Source of the DNA: an uncultured Bacteroidota bacterium
GTDB lineage: Bacteria; Bacteroidota; Bacteroidia; UKL13-3
Length of the DNA: 64,000 nt
Assembly: GCA_903850915.1 (NCBI GenBank)
Contig: CAINMV010000029.1
Span: 124,001 to 188,000, forward strand
Direction: 5' to 3'
Under the pieces are notes generated by a model. The model ran no database searches, was not told where the DNA came from, and saw only the letters and a program-made list of their open reading frames with translations. Positions 55,326 to 63,843 of this stretch are shown in pieces (position 1 is the stretch's first letter; each line of letters opens with the position of its first letter). The position numbers and the translations under genes were made by a program.

Positions 55326-57269
55326 ATGAAAAAGCTTAGTCTGCTTATCTTTTGTATTTATTCCTTAAGTGCTCAAGCACAAACAATTTTCACTTATGGT
55401 TCTACACCGGTATCCAAAGAAGAATTCTTACGTGTATATCAAAAAAACAACCATACCATCAGCTATGACGATATTTCGGTACGCGAATATTTAGAGTTAT
55501 ATGAAAACTTCAAGCTAAAGGTTAAGGCTGCTGAAGATCTAGGTATGGATACTATTGATGCTTTCAAACAAGAGTTAGAAGGCTATCGTAAACAATTGGC
55601 ACAGCCGTATTTAACTAGTAAAAAAGTTACCGATTTATTAGTAAGAGAATCATATCAGAGAATGCAGTTTGAAATTAAGGCTTCGCATATTCTAATAAAC
55701 TGCGGACTTAACGATATGCCGAAAGACACCCTGGCTGCTTATAAAAAGGTAATGGATATTCGTGAGAAAATAATGAAAGGCGCGATGAGTTTTGATAGCG
55801 CTGCTTACAACTTCAGCGACGACCCATCGGCACAACGTAATTTGGGAAATTTAGGCTATTTCACTGCTTTCAACATGATTTATTCCTTTGAAAGCGGCGC
55901 TTACAATACAAAAATCGGGGATGTTTCATTGCCTATTCGCACACAATTTGGATATCATTTAATAAAAGTAACCGATAGAAGAGCAGCTCGTGGAGAGGTG
56001 AAAATTGCCCATATTATGGTAAATATTAATGACCCTAACAGAGAACGTATTTCAACAGACAATGATTCCACTACTTCTCGTGCGAGAATCCTTGCCATTT
56101 ATGCTAAATTGAAATCAGGTGAAAAATGGGATGAGCTTTGCAAACAATATAGCGAGGACCCTTACACCAACCAAAGTGGTGGTTTACTAAATTGGGTTTC
56201 AAGCACTAGCCGTTATCCTGAAGAAATAAAAAATGCTGCCTTCAGCTTAAATCAAGACAATGATTATTCTGCTCCCTTTAAAACTGAATTCGGTTGGCAT
56301 ATTGTAAAACGATTAGAAGTTAAAGCAACAAGTACTTTTGAAGAGATGAAAGAGAGTTTGTATCAAAAAATTCAACGTGATGGGAGAAGTGACTTGAACA
56401 AAGCTGTGATTATTGATAGTATTAAAGTGGCTAACAACTTTAATGAAAACGGATCTAGCTTAGCGGATTTTATGAAATATGTTGATACCACAATTTACAC
56501 TACGTCGTGGAAAATTGATAGTGCTAAATTACCATTAATGGAAAAACAATCCATGTTTGTGCTTGGAAGCAAAGGATACACACAAGCTGACTTTGGTGCT
56601 TATATTATGTCGTATCAAACGCAACAACGTAAAAGCAGTATTCCAGCTATCATTACAGGCATGTACAAAGACTTTGTAAATAATAGCGTTTATGAATATG
56701 CCGAAAACAACTTAACAGAAACTAACTTCGATTTTAAAAATATTTATAAAGAATACCGTGATGGGATTTTGTTGTTCGACCTTACCGATAAAAAAGTTTG
56801 GAGTAAGGCTGTGAGTGATACCCTTGGACTTCAGAAATTTTTTGAAAGCCACAAAGCTGAACATTTATGGAAAGAAAGAATTGATGTAATATTATATACT
56901 TGCGCAGATAAAGCTATTGCAAAAAAGGCGATGAAGATGGCAAACAAGGGCATTTCACCTGATAGTATAACAAATACACTAAACCAATTAAAACCTTTAA
57001 ATGTTGTGGTTAAAAAAGGCAAATTTGAACGTGGTGAAAGTTCTGTGATGGATTCATTAAAATGGATTAAAGGCACACAAAATTTATCTGATACAAAATT
57101 TGCAATTGTTAATGGCGTTTTAGCATCGCAACCGAAGCAATTAAGTGAGGCTAGGGGAACATACACATCAGAATATCAAAGTTTTCTTGAAAAACAATGG
57201 CTACTTGAACTTCGCGAGAAATATCCAATACGCGTTAATGATGAAGTGCTAAAATCGATTATTAAATAA
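55326..57269 (+). CDS. Periplasmic peptidyl-prolyl isomerase with two parvulin domains
   Basis: Probable periplasmic folding factor for outer-membrane or secreted proteins. The start is set at the ATG at 55326, which gives a clean signal peptide MKKLSLLIFCIYSLSAQAQ; the open frame extends 24 codons further up but without a signal. Two parvulin (PpiC) domains follow: about residues 105-225 (KASHILINC ... GNLGYFTAFNMIYSFE ... FGYHLIKV) and 225-335 (KIAHIMVNI ... GGLLNWVSS ... FGWHIVKR). The C-terminal 300 residues show no third active-site motif. First gene of a three-gene chaperone set and followed with a TAATG overlap by the next gene. Confidence 0.88.
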   Translation: MKKLSLLIFCIYSLSAQAQTIFTYGSTPVSKEEFLRVYQKNNHTISYDDISVREYLELYENFKLKVKAAEDLGMDTIDAFKQELEGYRKQLAQPYLTSKKVTDLLVRESYQRMQFEIKASHILINCGLNDMPKDTLAAYKKVMDIREKIMKGAMSFDSAAYNFSDDPSAQRNLGNLGYFTAFNMIYSFESGAYNTKIGDVSLPIRTQFGYHLIKVTDRRAARGEVKIAHIMVNINDPNRERISTDNDSTTSRARILAIYAKLKSGEKWDELCKQYSEDPYTNQSGGLLNWVSSTSRYPEEIKNAAFSLNQDNDYSAPFKTEFGWHIVKRLEVKATSTFEEMKESLYQKIQRDGRSDLNKAVIIDSIKVANNFNENGSSLADFMKYVDTTIYTTSWKIDSAKLPLMEKQSMFVLGSKGYTQADFGAYIMSYQTQQRKSSIPAIITGMYKDFVNNSVYEYAENNLTETNFDFKNIYKEYRDGILLFDLTDKKVWSKAVSDTLGLQKFFESHKAEHLWKERIDVILYTCADKAIAKKAMKMANKGISPDSITNTLNQLKPLNVVVKKGKFERGESSVMDSLKWIKGTQNLSDTKFAIVNGVLASQPKQLSEARGTYTSEYQSFLEKQWLLELREKYPIRVNDEVLKSIIK

Positions 57270-58168
57270 TGACACAAAATCGCAGCAATGCATGCATGAG
57301 ATGGGTGTTGCCATCCGTGGTAATATTGTTGCTCTTTGTTTTTGCTGAATGTAAGCAAGCGAAACGCCTTAATCCATTCGGTAAAAAAGATACCAAAGGC
57401 AGAGTCATTGCTAAAGTATACGACACACAGCTTTATGAAAGTGATCTTGAATTATTAAATACAAAAGACAAAAACAATCAAGACAGCACCTCGCTCATAA
57501 CCGAGTATATTAATAATTGGATTAAGCAACAGCTTTTATTAAAAAAAGCAAACGACAATCTAACTGACGAACAAAAAGATGTTCAACATCAGTTGGATGA
57601 ATATCGGAACAGCTTAATCATTTATTTATATGAAAAAGAGCTTGTTCGACAGAGACTAGATACAACAGTGTCTGAGAAAGAAATTCAAGAATTCTATAAT
57701 GCCAATAAAAACAATTTCGAGCAGAAAAGTAACATATTACGCCTTAACTACGTAAAATATGATAAAAAGCGAGTCGATAATAACCTTATTCGAAGTGTGA
57801 TGCAGAGCCCAAATATCGACAACAACTTCGCATTTATTGACTTTTGCCAGAAAAATGCAACGAATTACTTTTTTAAAAGTTCAGTTTGGTTAGAGTTTAA
57901 TGACCTACTAAAGGAAGTACCTATAAAAACCTACGATCAAGAACAATTTATACAAAACAATAAGTACATTGAAGTTTTTGACGATAATTATATTTACTTT
58001 GTAAAGATTTTAGATTTTAAAATTAAAAACAGTATTTCAGAATTACCCTTTGTTAGCGCAACTATAAAGGCCACTATTTTAAACAATAGAAAGGTAAAAC
58101 TAATGGAAGAGCTAGAACGGAAAATGATGGAAGAGGCCTTGAACACTAACGATATTAAAATAAACTAA
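57269..58168 (+). CDS. SurA N-domain-like periplasmic protein without a parvulin motif
   Basis: 299 residues with an N-terminal hydrophobic segment (WVLPSVVILLLFVFAEC) whose Cys could be lipidated, although Glu before the Cys is atypical for a lipobox. The following part resembles the chaperone domain of SurA-type proteins (VIAKVYDTQLYESDLELL, YINNWIKQQLLLKKA, VSEKEIQEFYNANKNNF). No GxLG or HILI core of a parvulin domain is visible. Its ATG overlaps the previous stop (TAATG) and the SurA gene follows 6 bp later, so it probably works with its two neighbours in outer-membrane protein folding. Confidence 0.78.
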   Translation: MTQNRSNACMRWVLPSVVILLLFVFAECKQAKRLNPFGKKDTKGRVIAKVYDTQLYESDLELLNTKDKNNQDSTSLITEYINNWIKQQLLLKKANDNLTDEQKDVQHQLDEYRNSLIIYLYEKELVRQRLDTTVSEKEIQEFYNANKNNFEQKSNILRLNYVKYDKKRVDNNLIRSVMQSPNIDNNFAFIDFCQKNATNYFFKSSVWLEFNDLLKEVPIKTYDQEQFIQNNKYIEVFDDNYIYFVKILDFKIKNSISELPFVSATIKATILNNRKVKLMEELERKMMEEALNTNDIKIN

Positions 58169-58174
58169 GCACCA

Positions 58175-59515
58175 TTGAAAACCATCACTAAAATATATCT
58201 TTGTATTACAATCCTTGTTTTGTTTTCTATTTCCGGATTAGCCCAACCTGTAATTGTAGATGAAATTGCTGCCGTAGTTGGAAATAAAATCCTTTTGCAC
58301 TCTGAAATTGACTTAGAAATGGAACAGCAGAAGAAACAAGCCTCGAATATTAATGATGCATTGTCAAAATGTGATGTTTTTAATCAACTCTTGGTTCGCA
58401 AGTTTATGCTAATGCGAGCCGACCTCGATAGTTTGCCTGTTCAAGAAGATCGTGTAGAGGCCGAATTAAACAAAAGAGTTGGTTATTTCATTTCTATGTA
58501 TGGAAGTGAAAAAAAGATGGAGCTTCAAATTGGAAAAACAACAGCCCAACTGAAAAACGAAAACCGAGACAAAATTCGTGATGAGTTACTTATAGAACAG
58601 CAAAAAGAAAAACTAGTGGGTGGACTGAAAATTTCCCCGAACGAAGTTGCTGCCTATTTCAACAAATTCCCCAAAGACAGTCTGCCAAATTTCGATGCAG
58701 AAATTGAAGTTGCACAGCTTCAGCGCAAGCCAAAGGTAACACTAGAAGAAAAACGATTAGCATATGAGAAAATAGCAGATATACGTAGCCAAATTATTGC
58801 TGGCACTTCTTTTCGTACAATGGCAGTGCTATACAGCGATGATAAAGGAAGTGCTCGTAATGGCGGTGAAATGGATGAATTTGGACGTGGAGTAATGGTT
58901 CCTGCATTTGAGGCAATGGCATTCAAATTAAAAACGGATACCATTTCGCCTATTATCGAAACCGAATATGGATATCATATTTTACAATTAATCTACCGTA
59001 AAGGTGATCACGTAAAAGTTCGTCATATACTAATTCGTCCGGTTATGACTGCTGCTGATTATTCCGATGCACGTCATTTTATTGACAGCTTGCGGAGTAG
59101 AATCCTAAAGGATAGCATTAAATTTGAAGATGCTTGTAAAAAACACAGCGACGATGAAAGATCTAGTTTCAATGGCGGATATTATCTTGATAGGAACACA
59201 GGAAGCACAAAATTGCCTGTTAGTCAACTCGATAAAGAAACCTATGAAACCATCGCAAAACTTAAGCCTGGACAAATAACCGAACCTATTCAGATGAATA
59301 TGGAAGATGGCTCGATAGTTTTTCAAATTATATATTTAAAAAGCGAATCGCCACCGCATGTGATGAATATGAAGGATGACTATCAAAAAATTCAAACGCA
59401 AGCACTTGAAGCCAAACAGTTTGAAGTTTTAAAGAAATGGGTTACCAAAGAAAAAAACAAAACCTATTATAACGTAAGAGACAACTATAAAGATTGTTTG
59501 AATATTATTAATTAA
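58175..59515 (+). CDS. surA: SurA-like periplasmic chaperone/peptidyl-prolyl isomerase
   Basis: 446-residue periplasmic chaperone for outer-membrane proteins. The signal peptide ends SISGLAQ. The N-terminal chaperone part shows VDEIAAVVGNKILLHSEIDL, the hallmark of SurA. Two parvulin domains follow: about 170-275 (IEVAQLQRKP ... GGEMDEFGRGVMVPAFE ... YGYHILQL) and 280-385 (VRHILIRPVM ... NGGYYLDRN ... GQITEPIQM). The start is TTG at 58175; no ATG fits the signal peptide. The MoxR gene follows after 3 bp, so co-transcription is likely. Confidence 0.9.
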   Translation: MKTITKIYLCITILVLFSISGLAQPVIVDEIAAVVGNKILLHSEIDLEMEQQKKQASNINDALSKCDVFNQLLVRKFMLMRADLDSLPVQEDRVEAELNKRVGYFISMYGSEKKMELQIGKTTAQLKNENRDKIRDELLIEQQKEKLVGGLKISPNEVAAYFNKFPKDSLPNFDAEIEVAQLQRKPKVTLEEKRLAYEKIADIRSQIIAGTSFRTMAVLYSDDKGSARNGGEMDEFGRGVMVPAFEAMAFKLKTDTISPIIETEYGYHILQLIYRKGDHVKVRHILIRPVMTAADYSDARHFIDSLRSRILKDSIKFEDACKKHSDDERSSFNGGYYLDRNTGSTKLPVSQLDKETYETIAKLKPGQITEPIQMNMEDGSIVFQIIYLKSESPPHVMNMKDDYQKIQTQALEAKQFEVLKKWVTKEKNKTYYNVRDNYKDCLNIIN

Positions 59516-59518
59516 ACC

Positions 59519-60472
59519 ATGAACGACGTTGAACGCGCGCAAGAACTCGCGATAAAATTTAAAATACTTCAAGAAGAAACCTCGAAAATCATTGTAGGTC
59601 AGACCGCTGTGGTTGAAGCGGTATTAACCGCTATTTTTTGCAATGGACATTGCCTTTTGGTTGGCGTACCCGGTTTAGCAAAAACTTTGTTGGTACAAAC
59701 AATCTCTAAAGTTCTGGATCTTAATTACAACCGAATTCAATTTACACCAGACCTAATGCCTGGTGACATTGTAGGAAGTGAGATTTTAGATGAAAACAGA
59801 AATTTCAAATTCATCAAAGGCGCTTTATTCGCAAATATTGTATTAGCCGATGAAATAAATCGAACACCTCCAAAAACACAGGCAGCATTGCTCGAAGCGA
59901 TGCAAGAAAGAACAGTAACAGTAAGCGGAAAACAATATATACTGCCAAATCCATTTTTTGTTTTAGCTACACAAAACCCAATTGAACAAGAAGGAACATA
60001 TCCCTTGCCAGAGGCGCAACTCGACCGTTTCATGTTTAATATAGTCCTCGACTATCCAACTTTTGCGGAAGAGGTACAGGTAGTAAAAAACACAACGGTA
60101 GATCGTGAAGTATCGCTCAAAAAAATATTGACTGCCGATGATATTATTGCCTATCAGGCATTGGTGCGTAAGGTTACAGTTCCTGATAATGTTATAGAAT
60201 ATGCCGTTCGGGTGGTAAATAAAACGCGAAACGTAAGTGAGTTTGCAAATGAAATTTCTCGCAAATATGTAAGCTATGGTGCTGGGCCACGTGCAAGTCA
60301 GTATTTAATTTTAGGAGCTAAATGCCATGCATTATTGCGTGGAAAATATTCTCCAGATATCGAAGATGTTCAGGCAGTAGCATATAATGTACTTCGTCAC
60401 CGAATTATAAAAAATTACAAAGCCGAAGCAGAAGGAATGAATGTTGAAACAATTATCAAAGCATTGCTTTAA
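59519..60472 (+). CDS. MoxR-family AAA+ ATPase
   Basis: AAA+ ATPase of the MoxR family, 317 residues, thought to act as a chaperone with a von Willebrand-domain partner. Walker A GVPGLAKTLLVQ near residue 44, DEINRTPPKTQAALLEAMQE (Walker B and sensor) near 108, and FVLATQNPIEQEGTYPLPEAQ near 150. Usual partners are DUF58 and VWA genes directly behind it. Here fmt follows instead, and a DUF58 gene lies about 1.1 kb away on the other strand. Confidence 0.93.
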   Translation: MNDVERAQELAIKFKILQEETSKIIVGQTAVVEAVLTAIFCNGHCLLVGVPGLAKTLLVQTISKVLDLNYNRIQFTPDLMPGDIVGSEILDENRNFKFIKGALFANIVLADEINRTPPKTQAALLEAMQERTVTVSGKQYILPNPFFVLATQNPIEQEGTYPLPEAQLDRFMFNIVLDYPTFAEEVQVVKNTTVDREVSLKKILTADDIIAYQALVRKVTVPDNVIEYAVRVVNKTRNVSEFANEISRKYVSYGAGPRASQYLILGAKCHALLRGKYSPDIEDVQAVAYNVLRHRIIKNYKAEAEGMNVETIIKALL

Positions 60473-60537
60473 TTTTTATAATTACATCTTTCAAAGGTTA
60501 AAAGTTAGCTTTCTGAGCAATATCAAATTAGCTTTTC

Positions 60538-60545
60538 TAGTTTCG
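60538..60545 (+). promoter_or_regulatory. Candidate -7 box TAGTTTCG for fmt
   Basis: TAGTTTCGC, one base off TAnnTTTG, 60 bp before the fmt ATG. No terminator is evident between moxR and fmt, so fmt may also be read from upstream. Confidence 0.35.
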
Positions 60546-60605
60546 CAATATTCAATACTACATTAGTGTAACCGAACAATAAAATCTTTAATAAACCTTA
60601 ATCGC

Positions 60606-61520
60606 ATGCGTATCTTATTTATGGGCAATCCCGAGTTTGCGGTGGCTTCGTTGAAGAAAATTCATGAGGCTGGATACAACATTGTGGCGGTAGTAACTGG
60701 AGCTGATAAACCTGCTGGTAGAGGATTAAAAATGCAATATTCACCTGTAAAAGAATATGCACTACTGCATGGATTGAAAGTATTACAACCCGAAAAATTA
60801 AAAGACCCTGCTTTTATTCAAGCCTTGATCCAATTGCAACCTGACCTTGGTGTGGTAATAGCTTTCCGAATGCTACCAGAGCTTGTGTGGCAATTACCTC
60901 GACTAGGAACTGTAAATCTGCACAGCTCATTATTGCCACAATATAGAGGCGCCGCACCAATTAATTGGGCCATCATTAACGGAGAAAAAGAAACAGGGCT
61001 GACAACTTTCTTTTTGAAACAAGAAATAGACACAGGCAACATTATTTTCAATGAAACTATCACAATAGATGATGATGAAACAGCAGGTTCACTTCACGAT
61101 AGAATGAAGAAAATTGGTGCAGACCTCATGCTAAAGACGTTAAATGCCATTAATGAAGGTGATTTCCCAGAGTTGCCACAACCACATTACAAAAGCTTAC
61201 GCTATGCTCCAAAAATCTATAAGCCCGATTGCAAACTGGATTTCAATCAAGATATTGATTTGGTATATAACAAAATAAGAGGCTTAAGCCCCTACCCTTC
61301 GGCATTTACATTAATTGATGGCAGAGTTTTTAAAATTTATATGGCATCAAAGGAAGCTATAGTTCACAATAATATTCCAGGCACTTTTATTAAAGAGAAA
61401 AATGCACTTAAAGTGGCAGTTATCAATGGCTATATCCACTTTCTAGAAGTACAAATCGAAGGCAAAAAAAGAATGGGAATAAATGAATTTCTTAATGGCC
61501 ACGGTGAATTATTTAAGTAA
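60606..61520 (+). CDS. fmt: Methionyl-tRNA formyltransferase
   Basis: Formylates initiator Met-tRNA with 10-formyl-THF, the product of the fhs enzyme also encoded in this window. Motifs: MRILFMGNPEFAVASLKKI, VTGADKPAGRGLKMQYSPV, and the catalytic HSSLLPQYRGAAPINWAI near residue 109 with Asn/His/Asp site residues. The C-terminal domain follows (IRGLSPYPSAFT). 304 residues, normal length. There is no def gene beside it. Confidence 0.96.
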   Translation: MRILFMGNPEFAVASLKKIHEAGYNIVAVVTGADKPAGRGLKMQYSPVKEYALLHGLKVLQPEKLKDPAFIQALIQLQPDLGVVIAFRMLPELVWQLPRLGTVNLHSSLLPQYRGAAPINWAIINGEKETGLTTFFLKQEIDTGNIIFNETITIDDDETAGSLHDRMKKIGADLMLKTLNAINEGDFPELPQPHYKSLRYAPKIYKPDCKLDFNQDIDLVYNKIRGLSPYPSAFTLIDGRVFKIYMASKEAIVHNNIPGTFIKEKNALKVAVINGYIHFLEVQIEGKKRMGINEFLNGHGELFK

Positions 61521-61550
61521 CTCCTTAATAACAAGCACCATTTATAACAA

Positions 61551-62459
61551 TTATTTAATCATCTTCTCACGTTTCACCAAATACGCCGTTAGTATCTGAT
61601 TAAAACCACGTGATATGTCTGCATCAATAAAGTCAATTTTATATTGTGCGCATTTATTTTGAAGTGCAACAGTATAGTCGATAACAGCCTTCTGATAGGC
61701 CTCTTTCACCGCATTGCTATGAACTTTAACATGCTGGCCTGTTTCCATATCAATAAATTCATAAGGCCGACTTTCAAAATCAAAATCCAACTCCTTGTTC
61801 TTATCCGTTACATGAAACAAAAGCACTTCATGTTTATTGTATTTAAGATGCTGTAATGCATTGAAGATATTCTCTGAATCATCCATACTACTCATCATAT
61901 CGCTGAATATTACAATCAAACTTCGTTTATGAACACTTTCTGCAATTTCATGTAAGGTAGAGGCTACATTGGTTTTTTCACTTTGTTTTGGCTTATTTAG
62001 CAACAACTCAAGCTGATGCCATAATAACTTTTGCTGCACAATACTACTGCGCGCTTCGGCATGAAATCGCACTTCATCATTAAAAATCGTCATACCAAAT
62101 GCATCACGCTGTTTCTTTAATAAATGAACTAAAGCTGCGGCAGAATAAACCGAAAATTTCATTTTATTATTCAGTCCTTCTGGAAAATACATCGAAGAAG
62201 AATTGTCAATGAGAATTTGGCATCGAAGATTCGTTTCTTCTTCAAAACGCTTTACAAAAAGCTTATCGGTACGACCATATAATTTCCAATCGATATAACG
62301 CGTACTTTCACCCGTATTATAAAGTCGATGTTCAGCGAACTCAACACTAAAACCATGAAATGGACTCTTATGTAACCCTGTAATAAAGCCTTCTACCACT
62401 TGCTTTGCAATGACTTCCAAATTACTATAGGCTTCTATTTCCTGTTGGTCGATGGGCAT
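61551..62459 (-). CDS. DUF58-family protein
   Basis: 302-residue soluble protein of the DUF58 family with the signature TRYIDWKLYGRTDKLFVKRFEEE near residue 51 and a von Willebrand A-like part (CQILIDNSSSMYFPEG with a DxSxS metal site; SLIVIFSDMMSS). These proteins act with MoxR ATPases in membrane or envelope processes. It is convergent with fmt and separated from moxR, unlike the usual moxR-DUF58 operon. Confidence 0.88.
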   Translation of the reverse strand: MPIDQQEIEAYSNLEVIAKQVVEGFITGLHKSPFHGFSVEFAEHRLYNTGESTRYIDWKLYGRTDKLFVKRFEEETNLRCQILIDNSSSMYFPEGLNNKMKFSVYSAAALVHLLKKQRDAFGMTIFNDEVRFHAEARSSIVQQKLLWHQLELLLNKPKQSEKTNVASTLHEIAESVHKRSLIVIFSDMMSSMDDSENIFNALQHLKYNKHEVLLFHVTDKNKELDFDFESRPYEFIDMETGQHVKVHSNAVKEAYQKAVIDYTVALQNKCAQYKIDFIDADISRGFNQILTAYLVKREKMIK

Positions 62460-62503
62460 GAAATTATAGGCTTTCGGAATATTTGAACCGATTACAATTA
62501 TAA

Positions 62504-62511
62504 CGAAAATA
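62504..62511 (-). promoter_or_regulatory. Candidate -7 box TATTTTCG for the DUF58 gene
   Basis: The minus strand reads TATTTTCGTT, one base off TAnnTTTG, 44 bp before the ATG at 62459. Confidence 0.4.
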
Positions 62512-62648
62512 ACGCATAAAATGGAATACTAGGGCTAGTTTACAATGCATAAATGTGAGTTGCCAATCAAGTATTATGGCTACCGCCATTTAATTATGCA
62601 TCGAAATGGAAGCTATTAATTATAATAAAGACAACGGATATTGGTTAA

Positions 62649-62674
62649 AAAAAGTGCAATATCTTGCGCTTTTT
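62649..62674 (-). terminator. Terminator of mrp
   Basis: An 11-bp stem with one G-T pair, AAAAAGTGCAA (62649-62659) and TTGCGCTTTTT (62664-62674), loop of four bases, T-run on the minus strand. It lies 25 bp after the mrp stop. Confidence 0.82.
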
Positions 62675-62699
62675 GATTTTAATTACGTTTTACCACGTG

Positions 62700-63776
62700 T
62701 TAAGCAGACACCTCAGTGTTGCTTTTAGAATTCATCATTGCCACTTGTTGTGCTACGCGTTGGGAAATTTGATGAAATGCATCTGATCCGGGGCCTTGGC
62801 TAAGTGCTGCTGGAAGGCCAGAATCGCCACCTTCTTGAATACTTTGATAGATGGGAATCTCACCTAGGAAATTTAAATTAAACTCTTCGGCAATCTTTTT
62901 ACCTCCATCTTTTCCAAACAAATAATATTTGTTATCTGGAAGTTCTGTTGGAGTAAAATAGGCCATATTTTCTACAACACCTAAAATTGGAATGTTTATT
63001 CCTTGCATGGCAAACATATTAACAGCCTTTCTACAGTCGTTTAAGCTCACCTCTTGTGGTGTTGTCACCATTACCACGCCGCTTACATTGGCCGTTTGCG
63101 CAATGGTGATATGAACATCCCCTGTTCCTGGAGGTAAATCAATAATCAAATAATCCAACTCACCCCATTTCACATCATTTACAAACTGGTTAATAGCACT
63201 TGAAACCATGGGCCCACGCCAAACGATAGCTTGTTTCTTCTCAACCAAAAATCCTATTGAAAGAATTTTTATTCCATATTTTTCAATTGGAACCATAAAA
63301 TTACGTCCATTGAAATCTTCTAGTAATGGCTTTTCATCTTCCAAGCCCAACATAAGTGGAATAGAAGGACCGTAAATATCGCCATCTAACAATCCGACCT
63401 TCGCGCCTAATTGCGCAAGACCAATCGCCAGGTTCACAGATACAGTAGATTTTCCAACACCACCTTTACCAGAAGCCACTGCAATAATATTTTTCACTCC
63501 GGGCAACACTTTGTTCTTATCGCGAAGAGATGTAACTTCACTGCTCATAGTAATATTCACAATCGCTTCCTTATCTACAAAAAACTTCACTGCATTTTCA
63601 CTAGCCCTTTGTATCATTTCCTTCATGGGACATGCTGGTGTTGTTAACACAATAGTGAAAGAGACATTTTTTCCTTCAACCACCACATTTCGAACCATTC
63701 CTAGCGTGACAATATCCTTTTTTAAATCAGGATCTTCAACATTCATTAGGGCCTTTAAAATCTCTTTTTCAGTCAT
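62700..63776 (-). CDS. mrp: Mrp/NBP35-type iron-sulfur cluster carrier ATPase
   Basis: P-loop ATPase that carries and delivers Fe-S clusters. An N-terminal MIP18/DUF59-like domain (EILKALMNVEDPDLKKDIVT, residues 4-90; TTPACPMKEMIQ) is fused to the ParA-type domain with the deviant Walker A ASGKGGVGKSTVSVNLA near residue 104 and DLPPGTGDVHITIAQ near 214. The typical CxxC of Mrp proteins is not obvious in the C-terminal part by eye, so the mode of cluster binding is uncertain. The window's Fe-S enzymes (RimO, MoaA, formate dehydrogenase, NuoI) are possible clients. 358 residues. Confidence 0.92.
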   Translation of the reverse strand: MTEKEILKALMNVEDPDLKKDIVTLGMVRNVVVEGKNVSFTIVLTTPACPMKEMIQRASENAVKFFVDKEAIVNITMSSEVTSLRDKNKVLPGVKNIIAVASGKGGVGKSTVSVNLAIGLAQLGAKVGLLDGDIYGPSIPLMLGLEDEKPLLEDFNGRNFMVPIEKYGIKILSIGFLVEKKQAIVWRGPMVSSAINQFVNDVKWGELDYLIIDLPPGTGDVHITIAQTANVSGVVMVTTPQEVSLNDCRKAVNMFAMQGINIPILGVVENMAYFTPTELPDNKYYLFGKDGGKKIAEEFNLNFLGEIPIYQSIQEGGDSGLPAALSQGPGSDAFHQISQRVAQQVAMMNSKSNTEVSA

Positions 63777-63843
63777 GACGATAGTTTTTTTAGTTATTCT
63801 AGACTATGCTTAATTCAATTAAAATGACAATAGTAACAAAAGT

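Noticed and set aside
60488-60540. Imperfect inverted repeat after moxR as a terminator
   Set aside because: The arms AAAAGTTAGC and AAATTAGCTTTT pair poorly and are far apart; not convincing.
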